From positions 92,959,978 through 93,023,977 of the forward strand of contig OX375873.1 in NCBI GenBank assembly GCA_947359465.1: 64,000 bases of DNA, written 5' to 3'. The DNA is from Metellina segmentata (lineage: Eukaryota; Arthropoda; Arachnida; Araneae; Tetragnathidae). This document shows positions 1 to 12,942 of the stretch, piece after piece (position 1 is the stretch's first letter; the number at the start of each line of letters is the position of its first letter). A model generated the notes under the pieces. That model was not told the DNA's origin. It worked only from the letters and a program-made list of their open reading frames with translations, and made no database searches. The translations under genes were made by a program, and so were the position numbers.

Positions 1-1871
1 AACAATATAAAAAATACTTTTTATTTGTTCAAAAATTAGTTACTTTTATTCATTCTTAAAATGTTCCTTTTACGTTTAAGATCATCCCTTGATATTAACA
101 TATTTTACCTTGATATTAAGAACAGAAAACATTTGATTGATATCAATGTTTTCTTAATTTTTAATTCAATATAATATATCAAATTGCTGCATAAATCGTG
201 TATTTTCGATAAAAAATAAGTATCTCTTTAAAAACTACACAGCATCAGGTTGACATGAAGTTTTGAATTAGTTGTCTGCCACTTCCAAGATGGCCGATCT
301 TTTCATTATTTCCCCTGGCGCGTCTTTAAATGCCGCCACGAAATATGTATGCTGCAGGGGTGGTCGACGGGGTTGACTTAATGAACTAGCTGGGGACTGC
401 TCCGGTAATAGAACCTCGCAAAGTGAATCACGATTCTTATGAGCGAGCGAAGGAACAAACAATGGGAAATGTTCGAAAATGGCGAAGCGAACGAACGGCC
501 GAATGGGATGATTAACAGTTAAATGCCGTGGTCAACACGCAGGAGGGAAAGCGGCATGAGTCCATTCACGATTTGGAAATTTATTTCTGCGATAAAACTC
601 CATCTCTGGATGTCATTGCAGGTAGTTCTGTAATTATTGCCAATTTCTCTTTATCACGCTGTGAATTGACATGGCGGATGCGTTTCATTGTTCGTTAGGC
701 TCCCCGTCTGTGCAATGAAGTCTTCGATTCTTCGGTAGCGAGCGGTTTCGTGCTCCTTGTTATTAGCCTGCTAGGTGAAGTTGCCCGGTAGGTTCGATTT
801 TGATTGATATCCGAAAGGTGAAACGGTTCAGCCCAAATTTCCATGTTTAGACTTCCAAGTTCGATACTTTTTTTATCTAAACTTCTTGAGAATTATTCTG
901 ATATTTTTATAGAATAGAATTTTAGATATTAATAAAATGCGAGTACGTAAAAGCAAAAGACTCTTCATGAGTCATAAAGACATTGCCTTTAAATTTAACC
1001 TCTGTGAGTTGACGATTGTTACATTCTGAATACATTAGCATGTGATACTTCACTCTAGATATGTTCACTCAACCAACTGTTAACATCCATTGACAACAAC
1101 CAACATTGGTTTAGTGTGTTATACTTTTGAAGGTATAATAATCTCAGTGACGACACGCTCAATTGCTTTATGAGGTATCATTTTGATTACAAGAAATCTC
1201 GAAGACAAATATAATAGCTGCCGCTCCATACTTATATTTAGATGAAAGTACAACTATCAAAATTTAGAGATCCCTACTTCAATTTAACTCATTAATGATT
1301 AACCCTCACTAGTCAACATATAACATAATAGAACAGATTAGAAGTCAACGCTACAACCATATCATCGGACAATGTCGTTTTGGCTTTCTATAAATATAAA
1401 TACAAATTATCTTTTATCATAATAATGTAGAAATTAAGCCACACTTGAATAAATCCCAGAGTAATCTTAATTTCTCAACAAAAAAAATAGCTTTTATTAA
1501 ACACTTTGATTTACAGAGAATTCAAAGCCGAATTGTGAATAAATTATTTCCTAGTTTAATATTTAATCAATCTAAAATGCTCTCTCAACAGTGATATGTA
1601 AACACGCATAATTTATGTGAATGCGTTTTGGGAATTCTATTGGATCGGATTTTGTGTTTTCTTGAGCAAGGTCCAAAAGAGGACGAGTTGTTCCATTGGA
1701 AAAGTAAAGCTAAGAAGCTTTGAAGTAGTAAAACAAAATAAATGTATTTAGTTTTCCTAAATTCTTAATTATAATAAGTTTGTATTAATTTATTATTTTT
1801 CAAGTACTTTAAAATGAAAAATTTTTTAAATGATATTTTTCATGTGTTAATCACAGTACTTTATTTTACAG
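1..1871 (+). other. Sequence upstream of the first visible ZP exon, probably intron
   Basis: No exon could be supported here. The exon at 1872 starts inside a codon and lacks a start Met or signal peptide, so this stretch is most likely intron of the ZP gene. It ends in a pyrimidine-rich acceptor (tttattttacag, AG at 1870-1871). Positions about 270-830 are clearly less AT-rich than the surroundings and look unique, so they may be regulatory or hold an undetected exon. The rest is AT-rich filler. Confidence 0.5.
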
Positions 1872-2050
1872 TTCATATGCATTGTGAAGCAACGTCTATG
1901 ACAGCCATTGTAAAAGTAATAACTCCTTTCCGAGGACGCCTCTACGCGCTTGGCCATCCCTATGAATGTTATGCAGTATCTGTCAGATCTAATGGAGAAG
2001 TAGCTCTTACCATGCCATTACATGGTCGCACATGTGGAACAAAAAACTTG
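1872..2050 (+). CDS. Internal exon of a ZP-domain protein (first half of ZP-N)
   Basis: The 179-nt exon is bounded by tttattttacag and the donor TTG|gtatgcg. Its first two bases complete a codon and it ends on a whole codon (phase 1 in, phase 0 out). The 59 encoded residues show the ZP-N pattern: a first Cys in HCEATSM, then PFRGRLYALGHPYEC with the second Cys, a short loop, and MPLHGRTCGT with the third. In ZP proteins this module drives polymerisation of extracellular filaments, and in arthropods many members shape the apical cuticle; the role here is inferred from family. The exon continues directly into 29057-29196, which carries the fourth ZP-N Cys. The signal peptide lies upstream and the ZP-C half and membrane anchor downstream; none was found in the window. 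The exact orthologue (a cuticlin-like ZP gene) is not determined. Confidence 0.86.
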
Positions 2051-2429
2051 GTATGCGTTTTCTTTTATTTTTCGGTTTCATTGATTCATTTGTGTATAGC
2101 ATCGACTTACAAGTGAAACGCACTCTGAGTCACAAAGAACAGTTCTGAGACGGAGAAAAATCCTACTTGCCAAAGTGATTTTGAATTCCTGCTGCTAATC
2201 CAGAATGCATGTCATCATTATTATTTTGTACTGGTTATTGTACCCAATTTTGTTCTGGATACCAATATCCAGTTTTGACCTCAGATTCGATCGGAAATAA
2301 ATGGAGTTCTCAATCGGTATTGGATAAAAATATGAACATACCTTTATATATGGTGACCATCAGGTTGAAGTGAAGCATGGGGTATACAGGTTCCTTCTTT
2401 TGGAGTCAGGTGGTTCTTTCCATCTAATA

Positions 2430-3350
2430 TCTAGAGACAGTGGCGTATATAGGAGTTTATTTCGGGAGGGGCCAAATATTCTCTAAAGCAATTTAGTATA
2501 CATCGTACAAATGTATTAATTTTTGGGGAAGCAAACATTCGAAAGTTATTTAGGACTTCAGGATATCAATTTGAATAAATGATAACAATTCAATGTAATT
2601 CCAATAACAATTTGAAATTCTCAAATTGTTTAAAATTTATTTCTAAAAATAGGTAGTTATGCATTTTAAATAATGTCAGTGTATAGAATAATGACTTAAA
2701 ACCTGCAAGGATATTAAAAGGAATAGAAGGTCAGACATGGGTAAAAAAAAGGACAGTTTAAGTGTGTTTTTAGGAATTGGGAATAAAATTTTTAAATATT
2801 ATTTTATAGTGAAATACACATTTTTTTAATTGGAAAAAAATAAATTGTTTACTTATTTAAAATATTCTATTATCCGTTCTTATATACAAGGGGGCCCACT
2901 CTTAAATTTGATTTATAGGTAATTTATTTTTAATTACTATCTCAATCCCAAGGGGAAGCTAGACAGAGGGTTTCTTAGCTCGCAAAGTCGTAAAACTGTC
3001 AGGGGTGTCCATTGGATTCTGCTGGCAGCGGAGAAAGATAATGTTCCCTGTTGAGTTGCACTCTCATAACCACGTGGTCACAGCACATCTTTCATCAACC
3101 ATCATAAATTTTGGTGATCCCTGTGTCCAGCCCAGTGTGTTTACTTTACTCAGGAAATGAAATAGCTTCTCTGTTCAGTTTTAAATGTGTCCAAATAATA
3201 AAAATTTTTAAGAAAATTGTTTCCGCCAGAAAAACAGATTCGATTTAAAAATTTCAAAATAAAAAGTTATCATGATTGAAACCTAGTCAAAATTTCGGGA
3301 GGTGCCCGGGCCCCCTCGGCACCCCCCTTATATACGCCTCTGTCTAGAGA
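2430..3350. mobile_element. Non-autonomous hAT transposon with 8-bp target duplication
   Basis: The element spans 2438-3342 (905 bp) and is flanked on both sides by the identical octamer TCTAGAGA (2430-2437 and 3343-3350), the length hAT transposases generate. The ends are inverted: CAGTGGCGTATATAGG at the left, and the right end read in reverse begins CAGAGGCGTATATAAGG, matching the CAGNG start of hAT terminal repeats. The interior is AT-rich with no transposase reading frame, so it is a deletion derivative moved in trans. Confidence 0.85.
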
Positions 3351-4744
3351 TTTCTAATATTGGTGATGACAAAGTAAAGTCAGCCGTTTTCTGTGTGGTA
3401 ACTTCGTTTATTAATTTATTCTTTCAATTCGTCGATGGTACATTCTTTTTACAGTAGTTGCCATATTTCTGGAAAAATGGTTGGCCACAACCGAAAGATG
3501 CCCCGTCTCTTTTTTTTAGCGTTTTCGTTTCCTGTCGTTCTCCCCTTCTGACCTTCCCTCAATATTCAGGGTGCTAAGCCCTAACCTTGCCAGAGGGTCA
3601 ATCCTTCCATTGGCCGAGTCATTGCGCCATATCAAATATCAACCTCATTGCGTGAAGGGTGAAAGCGCACACGTTCCATTTTTTCGGAATCGAGGGGGTC
3701 TCCTCAAGTTCAGGGATTTGTTAGGGGAATGTACATTGACACAAATAGCTTGTAGGTTGTGTTTCCCCGCTTTTAGGGCAAGACAATATCTGATGTGATT
3801 GTCATATCACACCTTCAGACGAAGGACCATGATTGACTGCACCGGACTTTTTTCTATGGCGTAGTTAAAACACGAGTCTACGATCTCAAGCCGACACCAA
3901 TTCAACAGCTTAAGCAAAACATTCGAGAAGAAATTCAACAAAATACCTTCAAACGTAAACGAAAACAATGCCGTCAATATCCCTTTGTGTTTCCTCAGTA
4001 CAACGTTAGTTAAAATAACTACCTATCAGACGACGAAACTTTTTTTAGTAGACACACACACTTCACTAGTCTAGAAATCACCATATTCTGGTATAGGAGA
4101 GCCAAAAACATGTCCTGAAAATTTTTGAATTTTTGTTTTACTTGCAAAGCGATAATATTCTATTTGTTTTATCTGTAAAAATGTTTTATATAACTAAATA
4201 ATTAACAAATATACATCATTTTCCAGGTTATTGAGATCGTTTATTTAAAAAAAAAACTTACTTTGGATAATTCTGTGATTAGTTCTACGATTTAATTGAA
4301 GGCGAAATGTGTTGTAAGATGAAAACATTTTAATAAATATCTAATATAATAGCTCAATGTCTACTTTTATAATTTTTTGCGAGAATATTGTTCAAAACAC
4401 TTATTTAATCTGAATAATAAACACATAATTATGGGGTATTGCTTGTGAATTAGTAAGACTTTTCTTGATTCTATGACACGGATTTCTGAATCTAGGGTAT
4501 AAACAAAAATATACATTACCACACGAATTTGACCATATAACATATAAGCAAAACAGACAGATTTGCATGATCAAATCATACTCTGAGCGCATATTAAAAA
4601 TCGCTTACTAGCATGTTACTTTCTGCTGACATTTCAATTCGATTATAAGTCACTACGATGCGCAACGCTTAACGTGCATATTTTTAGAGGAGTGTAATGG
4701 TAAAGTTATTGCTAGTAGAAGTCAGCTCTTGGTCGTTTCACAAT

Positions 4745-5062
4745 ACTGGAAGAGATTAATTAAAATCGCACTCGAGCAATACAACTGGCTATTGTCTACG
4801 GTCCGGGATCAATCCCGAATGGAAATATTCAAGGAAACCGCTTTTTATTTTTTAACCACTGTCAGATTACAAGGTCAACACCAGAGTCGGCGCCCTTATT
4901 TCCATACTTCCACACTAATTTGTAGACATTTGAAGTCATGTTAGATATAAATAGTACCAACCTCCACGTACACTACGGTATATGGTTGGATCACGTTTCG
5001 AACTTGAAACCTTCCAGAAACAAGTTCGCTACTCTTCGATTCGAGCTATTGTAGCCCATCTT
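4745..5062 (-). mobile_element. tRNA-derived SINE, near full length, minus strand
   Basis: Read in reverse, it starts with a degraded tRNA-like head (gatgggctac; a B-box-like AAGTTCGAAACG about 50-60 nt in). It continues with a body shared with copies at 19.1, 19.4 and 53.3 kb (GTGTGGAAGT, then a GGTGTTGACCT segment) and ends with the shared tail motif TTGCTCGAGTGCGA. Diverged, so an old insertion. Confidence 0.72.
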
Positions 5063-6207
5063 CTCAATTTTAGGACATCGTCCACGCAATACACATTCAT
5101 CTGTATATTTATATAAATATTTTTACTCGTTTAAATTTGATAGCATTATTTTAAATATAACTTATCAACCAAACAAGTTACAAGCTATTACGAATCTCCC
5201 TCCGAAGTTCATAAGTCAAAAATAAATCATTATTCAAGTAAACGCCAAACCTATGCACTCACTCCTGATTTAAAGAGCGGGAAACTTGATTTGTTACTCC
5301 TCCCATATATATATCCGTGTGCCTACTCCGCGTGAGCTATGAGCCAAGCTCCACTTCAGTTATCTTTTTCACTGGCATAAAGTTAGTGACGTTGAGTTTG
5401 TGGAAACTGCTTTATATAACTGATGTAGCTTCCAACGCATTCCACTTGTCTTAATAGAAATCCCTGTGAAAGTTATGACATAGAATCCTGAATGATACAA
5501 ATGTATTTTTTGAGATTCATCTCTCAGAGCATTTTGCTTAATTTATGAGTCAAGCGTGTTATTGATCATGTGGCATTTTCACGTACAGCAGATTTATCTC
5601 TTCACACACTATCTTGTTTCTTACCACATTTCGAAGTCTGTTAGGTATCGTTTGAAGTAAAAAGATGTATATGCTGTCCTACTCAAAATTCAAATATAAA
5701 CCCAATCAATCACTTTCAGTATCGGCGTTAGCAAAAATGATGGCTAAAAAGCAAACGTCAAATGATGAAATCATGCAAAGATCAATAAATAAAACAGTTT
5801 TATACCTAAATATATATTTTAAATATCCCTATGGTGTTGGGCTGTGAAAGCTGTACAAAGACATAACTACTGCTTTTGAAGTCGTACAGCCATCATCTCC
5901 TGTTTATCTTGAAATATGTTCCACAGAAACACTGCACTCCAAAATATGGAAAGCTCTTCATTCCCTAACAAAAGTCATATATCTAATGGTGTCGCGTCTA
6001 AGTCTTGCCAGAGTAAACTGGTAGAGCCCTGAATCTTTAAAATGTACAAAGACAATCCAGGGAGCTTTGCGGATAACAAAAAATACCTGGATATCTGGAA
6101 TAAGAGACCATATCGCAAAATACTAAATGTACTAAACAATTTGTAAGTTAGAAACCAATTCGTAGTTTAAATTTCTAGCTTAATTGAAACGTACACCTGA
6201 GAGTGTT

Positions 6208-6350
6208 TTCGGCTACATATCTCGTCATTAAGATACTTACGATGATTTTTTGACATGATCAAGATAAGGTCAGTTCTCTCTCTCTCTTCTAATGGCAATA
6301 TGTGTCGTCCGTCAAGATCTGGTTCATTTTGTTAATGACCAGATAGATGC
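6208..6350 (+). repeat. Fragment of the TTAA/45-bp repeat family, left-arm orientation
   Basis: It contains tttcggctacatatctcgtc, then diverged subrepeats with gtccgtcaagatctgg and ttttgttaatgacc. These are degraded units of the 45-bp subterminal repeat that is clean at 11385-11570. A short CT run (about 6275-6289) interrupts it. No TTAA-flanked end is evident. Confidence 0.5.
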
Positions 6351-7581
6351 TCTTCTCCAGACAAGCACAGAGAGGTTTAACGTTGCTGATTTCGGAATAA
6401 TTTAACAAATGTGTCTATTCATACATGTAACACTGCATGCTAATCTCAGAAGTGAGTCCGAAGCTTGAAGTATCCCCTTTTCGCAGTAACGCACATTATG
6501 CACTGTATACATTCAACACTCTTTCAGATTCCCACCGAACGTAAACAACAGTTTCGAATAACGTTGCAGTCATCACACCTGTAAAACGCAACTTAAGTCA
6601 CACGTGAACGGCACTTTCGGTCACCCTTTGCTTAGAATCTTTACTTTTACACTCGAACCAAACATGTGGGACTCGAAAGCATCAGCAAACAGAACCTGAA
6701 TGCGGAATAAGTTTTAATTTCATCCTCAAGTAAGGCAAGTATTTATCTTCCTCCGATTCCTTCAAAAGAGATGAAGGAGTGTGAAATACACACACACAAA
6801 AGGCCCGCCGTACCTATTCCCAACTGGTAGCTATGATCCAAGAGTTCCCAAAGACGCCTGATGAGCATTTGCATGATGGAACTTAACGTGTGGGGCAATT
6901 AAACATTCTCTTCGAGTATACTTCGCTTCATACATATGTAAAAGACGCAAGGGCATTGGGTGCAAGGGGGCTGCAAAACATTACTCACTCGCCTGAAAGA
7001 GGGTTGGTGGAAGAATGATGCTTTGAGCGATGATAGTTTGTACGGGAAGATTGAATATTATGGAGAAGACCAGAACGGAACATAAAAGTCAAACTGACAG
7101 CTTCATCAAGAGTTTTTTCTGCCTTTGTGCCAGGAAATCCCCAAGCGTGGTGTGACGAAAATTTAAATGAAAATGCATGAGGGTGATTAAGTGGCGAAAA
7201 ATCATGTATATTCATCACTAAATACATTTTGTTTCACGAAGAGAAGGATGCAAAACAAGATGCGTTTCGTTTAAAGTTATTTGAAAGCTTTTCTCAATAA
7301 ATAGATCGGTTTACTGAAAGAGCAAAATAAAATCTTGTGCTATTCAAATTGTTAGAAATTATTTTGTTCAACCGAAATTCCTCATTTGTATCACAATTTG
7401 TTCTCATTGCAAGTTAAATTTGTTAGAATATAGATTCTTTAAGAGTTTTCAAGTATCAATTAATGTTTAGTTTACAAATGTTAAATACATTTTAAACATG
7501 ATTGAATAAATAGGTAGTTGAATTTACAACGCATTGAAGCAACAATCCAATGGGATATTTATAATGGTCTGGTATCAATCT

Positions 7582-7715
7582 CGCGAAAGATCACCAAGAT
7601 TTAAAGTTCACCAGCCCCCAAGTACAAAAAGGTATTTTGATTGTATCTAGTTTCGAACTCACGATCCTCCTATTGCTAATCCGCGCCTCTACCAACTGAG
7701 ATACTACAGATCCCC
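7582..7715 (-). mobile_element. 5' part of a tRNA-derived SINE, minus strand
   Basis: In reverse, the head GGGGATCTGTAGTATCTCAG continues into GTTGGTAGAGGCGC (A-box-like) and GTGAGTTCGAAACTAG (B-box-like), which is clearly tRNA-shaped but lacks a proper acceptor stem. It then enters the SINE body (GTGAACTTTAAATCTTGG) and stops, so the 3' half is missing. It is not counted as a functional tRNA gene. Confidence 0.68.
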
Positions 7716-8162
7716 GGTGCATAAGATTCATGTATTTCCATAAATTCATATAATACGCTTCGATCAGAAATTCATTAACTGACAAAATTTTCCCCCGTTT
7801 GAAAGCCATCTGTTCATTTTTAGATCAGAAAATTAAAAAATATATATATATATTTTTATTTTGCTAGACATTTATTTTAAACTTATAAAAATGTGACTCT
7901 ATTTTTCATCATGCAAACAAGCATTTAGTGATTGAATAAAATATCAGTTAGAGCTTTCTACTTTTAGCTGACAATATGTGCTCAACATATGTAAGATAAG
8001 TAGTGGTCTTAATAATTGTAACTGATTGGTTATCTGTTGCACCTAAAAATTTGGATTATTTTTCATATTATTTCTATATTATTTATATTGTTCCTATATT
8101 ATTTTTATATTATTTCTTTTCCCATTCTTTTAATATATTATAATTTTGTATCTACCAATACT

Positions 8163-8310
8163 ATAAACCTCCAAATAGTTTCGGCAAGATATTTCGTACA
8201 TCATGACCTACAATTTTTTTCTAATGGTGAGATATCTCGTCATCAAGATATTGCTGACAAGTATTTTTTTTATGATGACGAGATCAAGGTCTGGCAAATT
8301 TTGCTATTAA
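8163..8310 (+). repeat. Degraded left arm of a TTAA/45-bp family element
   Basis: The end reads acctccaaatagtttcggc followed by aagatatttcgtac and later gagatatctcgtcatcaag, matching the left terminus and subrepeats of the 11.4-14.7 kb element. The expected TTAA has decayed to tata. No partner right arm was found nearby. Confidence 0.55.
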
Positions 8311-8411
8311 GGCATATTTGATTTCGAAGATATACAAATACCAGTTAGGCTACTGTAACACAATTATTTAACCTTCAGACTACGACCGGTACAGCCAGTT
8401 GTATCTTGATG

Positions 8412-8415
<4 letters not shown>

Positions 8416-8450
<35 letters not shown>
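8416..8450. repeat. (TA)n microsatellite
   Basis: An uninterrupted run of about seventeen TA dinucleotides in the ZP-gene intron. Confidence 0.95.
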
Positions 8451-8453
<3 letters not shown>

Positions 8454-10045
8454 AAAAAATATAATTCAAAAAGAGAGAAAAATATGTCTACAATTTTGGG
8501 AGGATAAAACAACTTTTCAAAACTGCAGAAGCTCCTTGTGTTTGGTTGATGTAAAATAATATTTTCTAAGCAAATATATATTGTATTAAACTCGAGAACT
8601 ACTGCATAGATTTCACGTCCTCCCTTCTCATACAATAGGTTTAAAACAATAATACCGAATATCACAGATCGCTTTTACTGTGGAAAATCGCTTTGCCATG
8701 GAAAATTAAACTCATAAATATATTTTACTCCTCTTATTATCATAACACTCATCTGTTGTCTGTAAATACTCATCCATCAATTTGTTTATAAGATAGGATG
8801 CAAATAATTGATTTATGAACAATGCATCTAAGGCATTAAATTAGACAAAGAGCTTCTTCTTGAATAATGTGTGCTGCAGGCAATGAACCTCTTCAAACAA
8901 AGAACTGCTTTTTGAATAATGTAGTGATGGCATTGAACTAATTCGTCAAGAGTTTCACATAGTCAGTGGTACAATACCATGGGCTCTGAAAGAAATGTTT
9001 TCATACATGACTCAATTTTATAGGTTTAAATCCCTCACAATTCTCCGTTAAGGTGTATATATACAATAGAAATCACAAAAATTGACCAGAATATCTATTG
9101 TTTTATGCTTTGAATTAGTTTTCAGATCCTCAGCTTTAAAACGATACCAATATATTATAAATATTCGCAATATATTATAGTTACAGGGGATTTACATTGG
9201 GTACTTTCACTATATTCTAAACATGTTTCGAAAACTTAAAACTCAATTTCTGAAGAACTTTGCTTTTCAATGTGATGCTTTGTTCGAACGGTAAGAACTC
9301 AACAATGAATTATTACATTATAATACTGTTTTATCATGAAAATAAATATAATACAGTGGATGGTTTGACCCTCAATCTTAGAATTTTTTTGTTAAGAAAT
9401 GAATCTGTAGTTGTTTTTTAATACTAAAATTCCTGGAATAATCTTATTTTGTTTGTTTTCTTGATAAAAAAAATTATAAACCTATTTCATTTAAAAAATT
9501 GATTAAAGGTCGAGGAGAATAATGTATATTACAAATAGTTTCCGACAGGAATTATCTTTTTGGACAAGTTAGAATTTGAGATGTTCAAAATACACGTTAC
9601 ACTGTTCAAAAAGCATGTTAATTAGCTAATTATATCTAAAACAGATAATTAATAATGAGCTTATTCTGCTTATTTCACACTGAATTACTTTTAAGCATAA
9701 ACCAATAACCTATTTGTAAAAAACTGGATTTCTAAAGTCAAAATTAAAAAAAAAAACTTCAAATTTTAAGTACATTTCAGGTTATTAGAGGAAGAGTGGC
9801 CTTACCCACAAAATCCGGAAAATTTTAATATCGCCTCTTATAAAGCTTTAATTTTATTTGAAATGCGCAGGTTCAGGTCTTCTGAAATTACAAAGTAGCT
9901 TATGCATCACTGATAAATAAATTTTCAAAGTCTTAAATTATATAGCAGAAAAATAAAAATATATAAAAATGGGAGCAAGAAAATCATGCTTTTCACCATT
10001 GAGTATGTTGGTGGATTATGCCACACTTGGTTTGATAGCCTCACT

Positions 10046-10230
10046 TTAAACCTCAAGTAGTTCTTAGTCCATCTCTTTCATCAAGGTCGGATCATTTTTG
10101 CTAACTGTCGTAATAAATATAATGTCCTTTTTTATGATGACCAGATATATATGTATAGTTATCTTCTAATAGGGTGGGGGGGGGACAAGGTATATCGTCC
10201 CTCAAGATCAGGTCAATTTTGTCAATGACT
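10046..10230 (+). repeat. Degraded left arm of a TTAA/45-bp family element
   Basis: TTAA at 10046-10049 is followed by acctcaagtagttcttag and then by degenerate 45-bp units (tcatcaaggtcggatcattt; later gtatatcgtccctcaagatc). A G run near 10177-10186 interrupts it. The right arm could be the one ending at 17816, but the intervening element at 11.4-14.7 kb makes this uncertain. Confidence 0.45.
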
Positions 10231-11384
10231 TCTTCTAGACAGTCACCAAGTATATCCAGTTGTATGTGGCATAAGACTTATGTGGATATACAATATCTTC
10301 AGATTAAATGAATAAGCATTTCTCATACGGCAACAGAAAATCTGATAACTCTAAAACTATTGACAAAATATTTCTTAGAATAAATTAAATTTAGTTTAAA
10401 ATATCAAAAGCATACTCCCTAGCGATACTTTATTTTGGAAGCACCCTTAAACCTCATAAAACTCGTATACTTTAAACAAGATTTTACTTGATCAAGTTAC
10501 GCAAGCTTTATAAACTTATATATTTTAATCTCTACGTTTCTTTGTACATCAACGACGAAAAATTCCCACTTACCATCCTTCAAATAAAAGTCTCACTTAT
10601 TCTATTTTAGTAGCATAAAATATTCTACTTTTCAGAACCCCTTCAAAACAATATTATGGCATTTTTCCATAGGAAAAAAAAAACGCCGATGCAATATTTT
10701 GAAGCTTCGTAGTAATTCCGCGACAGAATATTTTATTACCTGATAATACTTTGAAGCACCGTTATTACATTTGAGAAACGTGCGACATTCGAAGAGAATC
10801 CCCAAAACTGAGAATTCTGAGAATAAACACCCCACGGGCAAAATGCACTCCAATTGATTCGGGAAAAAAAATTCCACGAACTTCAAAAACCTCCCTCTTC
10901 TCAACGAATGTTCGAAATGAAAAGGTCTTAAGCTCGTTAAAAACCGATGAATTGTAACAAGTTTACTTTTCCTTCACTCCGTCGCCTCAATAAAACAAAT
11001 TCCCCTTTTGATGTCTAAACCCCAGTCCAAAATATACACTATTATTGTCTCTGGTGAAAACTTCTGACATCGCGGAGAGAATACATTTAGAGAGGGTATA
11101 TTCTCATTCAAATCACGTAGAGGCGCAGAAGAAAAACCTCAAAATACCCCCGAGAAAGTGTTTATTCTGGAAAAGTGCAGGAGACGGGAAATTTCGCTTT
11201 GGGCGCTGTTTGTTTCACATATTAAAGAGAGCGCTCCTTGCTTTCTGAAAAAAGAAGGATATATCGCCCATCGTTGCAGGAATATAGGTATAACGGGAAA
11301 AGAAAAGTCTAAATAACACTTTCCACATACCGACTGACTGTGAAAGGAATACTTGATCATGCTTAACCCTCCAAGTGGTTACGA

Positions 11385-11575
11385 CGAAATATCTCGTTCA
11401 AAATATCTGACCGATTTTGTTAAAATGACGAGATAACTCGTTCATGAAGATCTGAATTATTTTGCTAAAATGACAAGATATCTCGTCTGTGAAGATCTGA
11501 ACAATTTTGCTAAAGTGACGATATATCTCGTCCATAAAGATCTGAACAATTTTGCTAAAATGACGAGATATCTCT
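11385..11575 (+). repeat. 45-bp tandem repeat array, palindromic core
   Basis: Consecutive units begin at 11385, 11429, 11474, 11519 and 11564, that is 44, 45, 45 and 45 bp apart. Each contains a variant of CGAGATATCTCGT, then a GAAGATCTGAA block and ATTTTGCTAAAATGA. It forms the subterminal part of the TTAA-flanked element. Confidence 0.88.
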
Positions 11576-11929
11576 ACATCTGGATATTACCATTTTTTCC
11601 ATATTGAATTGATATAGATCTTGTTAATTTTCCGCTAATAACGAGGTATATTGATCATACCGATCTAGTCAGTTTTACTAATAACTAGAAACCTAGTCTA
11701 GACGTCCACCAAATGGTCTTCCCGAAATGTTAAAAAAAATAAAAAAGGAAATGAAATAATGTATTAAATGTGCAATCTAAGCAGCTTCGCACACATTAGT
11801 TAAAATTGTAAATGTATTCACATTCATACGTTATGAAAGATAAATTTTTTCTGTAAGCTTCATCTCGTGAAAACAATTATATTTCTACTCGGGTACTTTA
11901 TGTTTTCTTTTACGAGTAATAAATTAAAA

Positions 11930-12572
11930 CTAGGGGGCCCGCCCCCTGCTCGCTAAAGCTCGCCAACCCCCGGAGGATTGCAAGGCAATCCTCATTGGTT
12001 CGCTACGCGAACCTATGCTCGCTTCGCTCGCATCAATGAAGCCGTGCGTCCTAGCAGAAAGAATTGTTTACAAAATATGATATACAAAAAAAAAATATTT
12101 TTCAAATCTAAATTTGCTGTATTACAGAAAATATGTATACAATACCCTGAAATCAGAATTCAAATGAAAACTTTGTGCAAATTTTGACTCGAAATGTGAG
12201 CGTTGCTTTGGAAATTGAATACCCAGCATGTTGTTTGTGTGTACATTTCCATAAAGCACTCTTGAGTCACCCACATTCAGTTTGTTGTCGAAAGTTATAG
12301 TGCAATCGTCTTGTTGAACTATAATTGTTGGCCCTGAAAAGGACCGTTTTTTAAATGGCCCTGAAATGATCCTCCGCTTTCTTTGATTTGTAATTTTAAA
12401 CTACAACAGCTCGACTAATATTCTTTTTCTTTTTCAATAAAATTTCATCCGATAACGGTATACATTCAATTGAGGCGATTTCGTGGTAAACAAACAATCG
12501 TACAATGTTGCCAAAAGGCGATAACAAATAACATCTTTTTTGCGTGCCACGTAAGATAATTATATATATAGA
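11930..12572 (-). mobile_element. Small non-autonomous Helitron, minus strand
   Basis: Read in reverse, it begins TCTATATATATAAT after an A (start 12572) and ends with a GC-rich hairpin, GGGGGCGGGCCCCC, running into CTAG followed by T at 11930. This 5'-TC / hairpin-CTRR-T-3' arrangement without target duplication is diagnostic of Helitrons. The interior has no Rep/helicase frame. It includes a GGCCCTGAAAAGGACC stem near 12330-12350 of unknown origin. Confidence 0.72.
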
Positions 12573-12942
12573 TGCTCTTTGTTGATGACTACTAAAATTA
12601 AATTGATTTTCAATGCTCGCGCTCTATCGTGAATACGCCTTATACGCTTTCAATCATTTAAAGTAATAGTATGATTGAAAAGTAAAGAAATTACTCAATT
12701 AGATTTAAAACCCTTTATTTGCATTTACATAACCTACGGATTTAATAACCTACAATTTTAATTTTTTTTTAAATTTTATTATAGATATCGCATGTGCATA
12801 TTTTTGATTCTTAAATTTATGAGAAGTTTTACTTCAGAATTACAAATATTTTTAATTATTTTAATTCTTGCGTATCACTGTTACGCAAGATCTGAAGGTA
12901 CAGGTAACTATAAATATCAAGTAGTCAGTTTCACTAATGAAA

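Noticed and set aside
556..621. Possible first exon of the ZP gene (short hydrophobic peptide before CAG|gtagtt)
   Set aside because: It would end in phase 0, while the exon at 1872 needs a partner ending in phase 1. No promoter was seen, so it is unsupported.
7640..7715. tRNA gene on the minus strand
   Set aside because: A-box and B-box are recognisable but the acceptor stem and anticodon arm do not fold cleanly, and the sequence continues into a SINE body.
12320..12380. Histone-type 3' stem-loop at ggccctgaaaaggacc
   Set aside because: It lies inside a Helitron, lacks a histone coding region, and the stem does not match the conserved histone stem-loop sequence.
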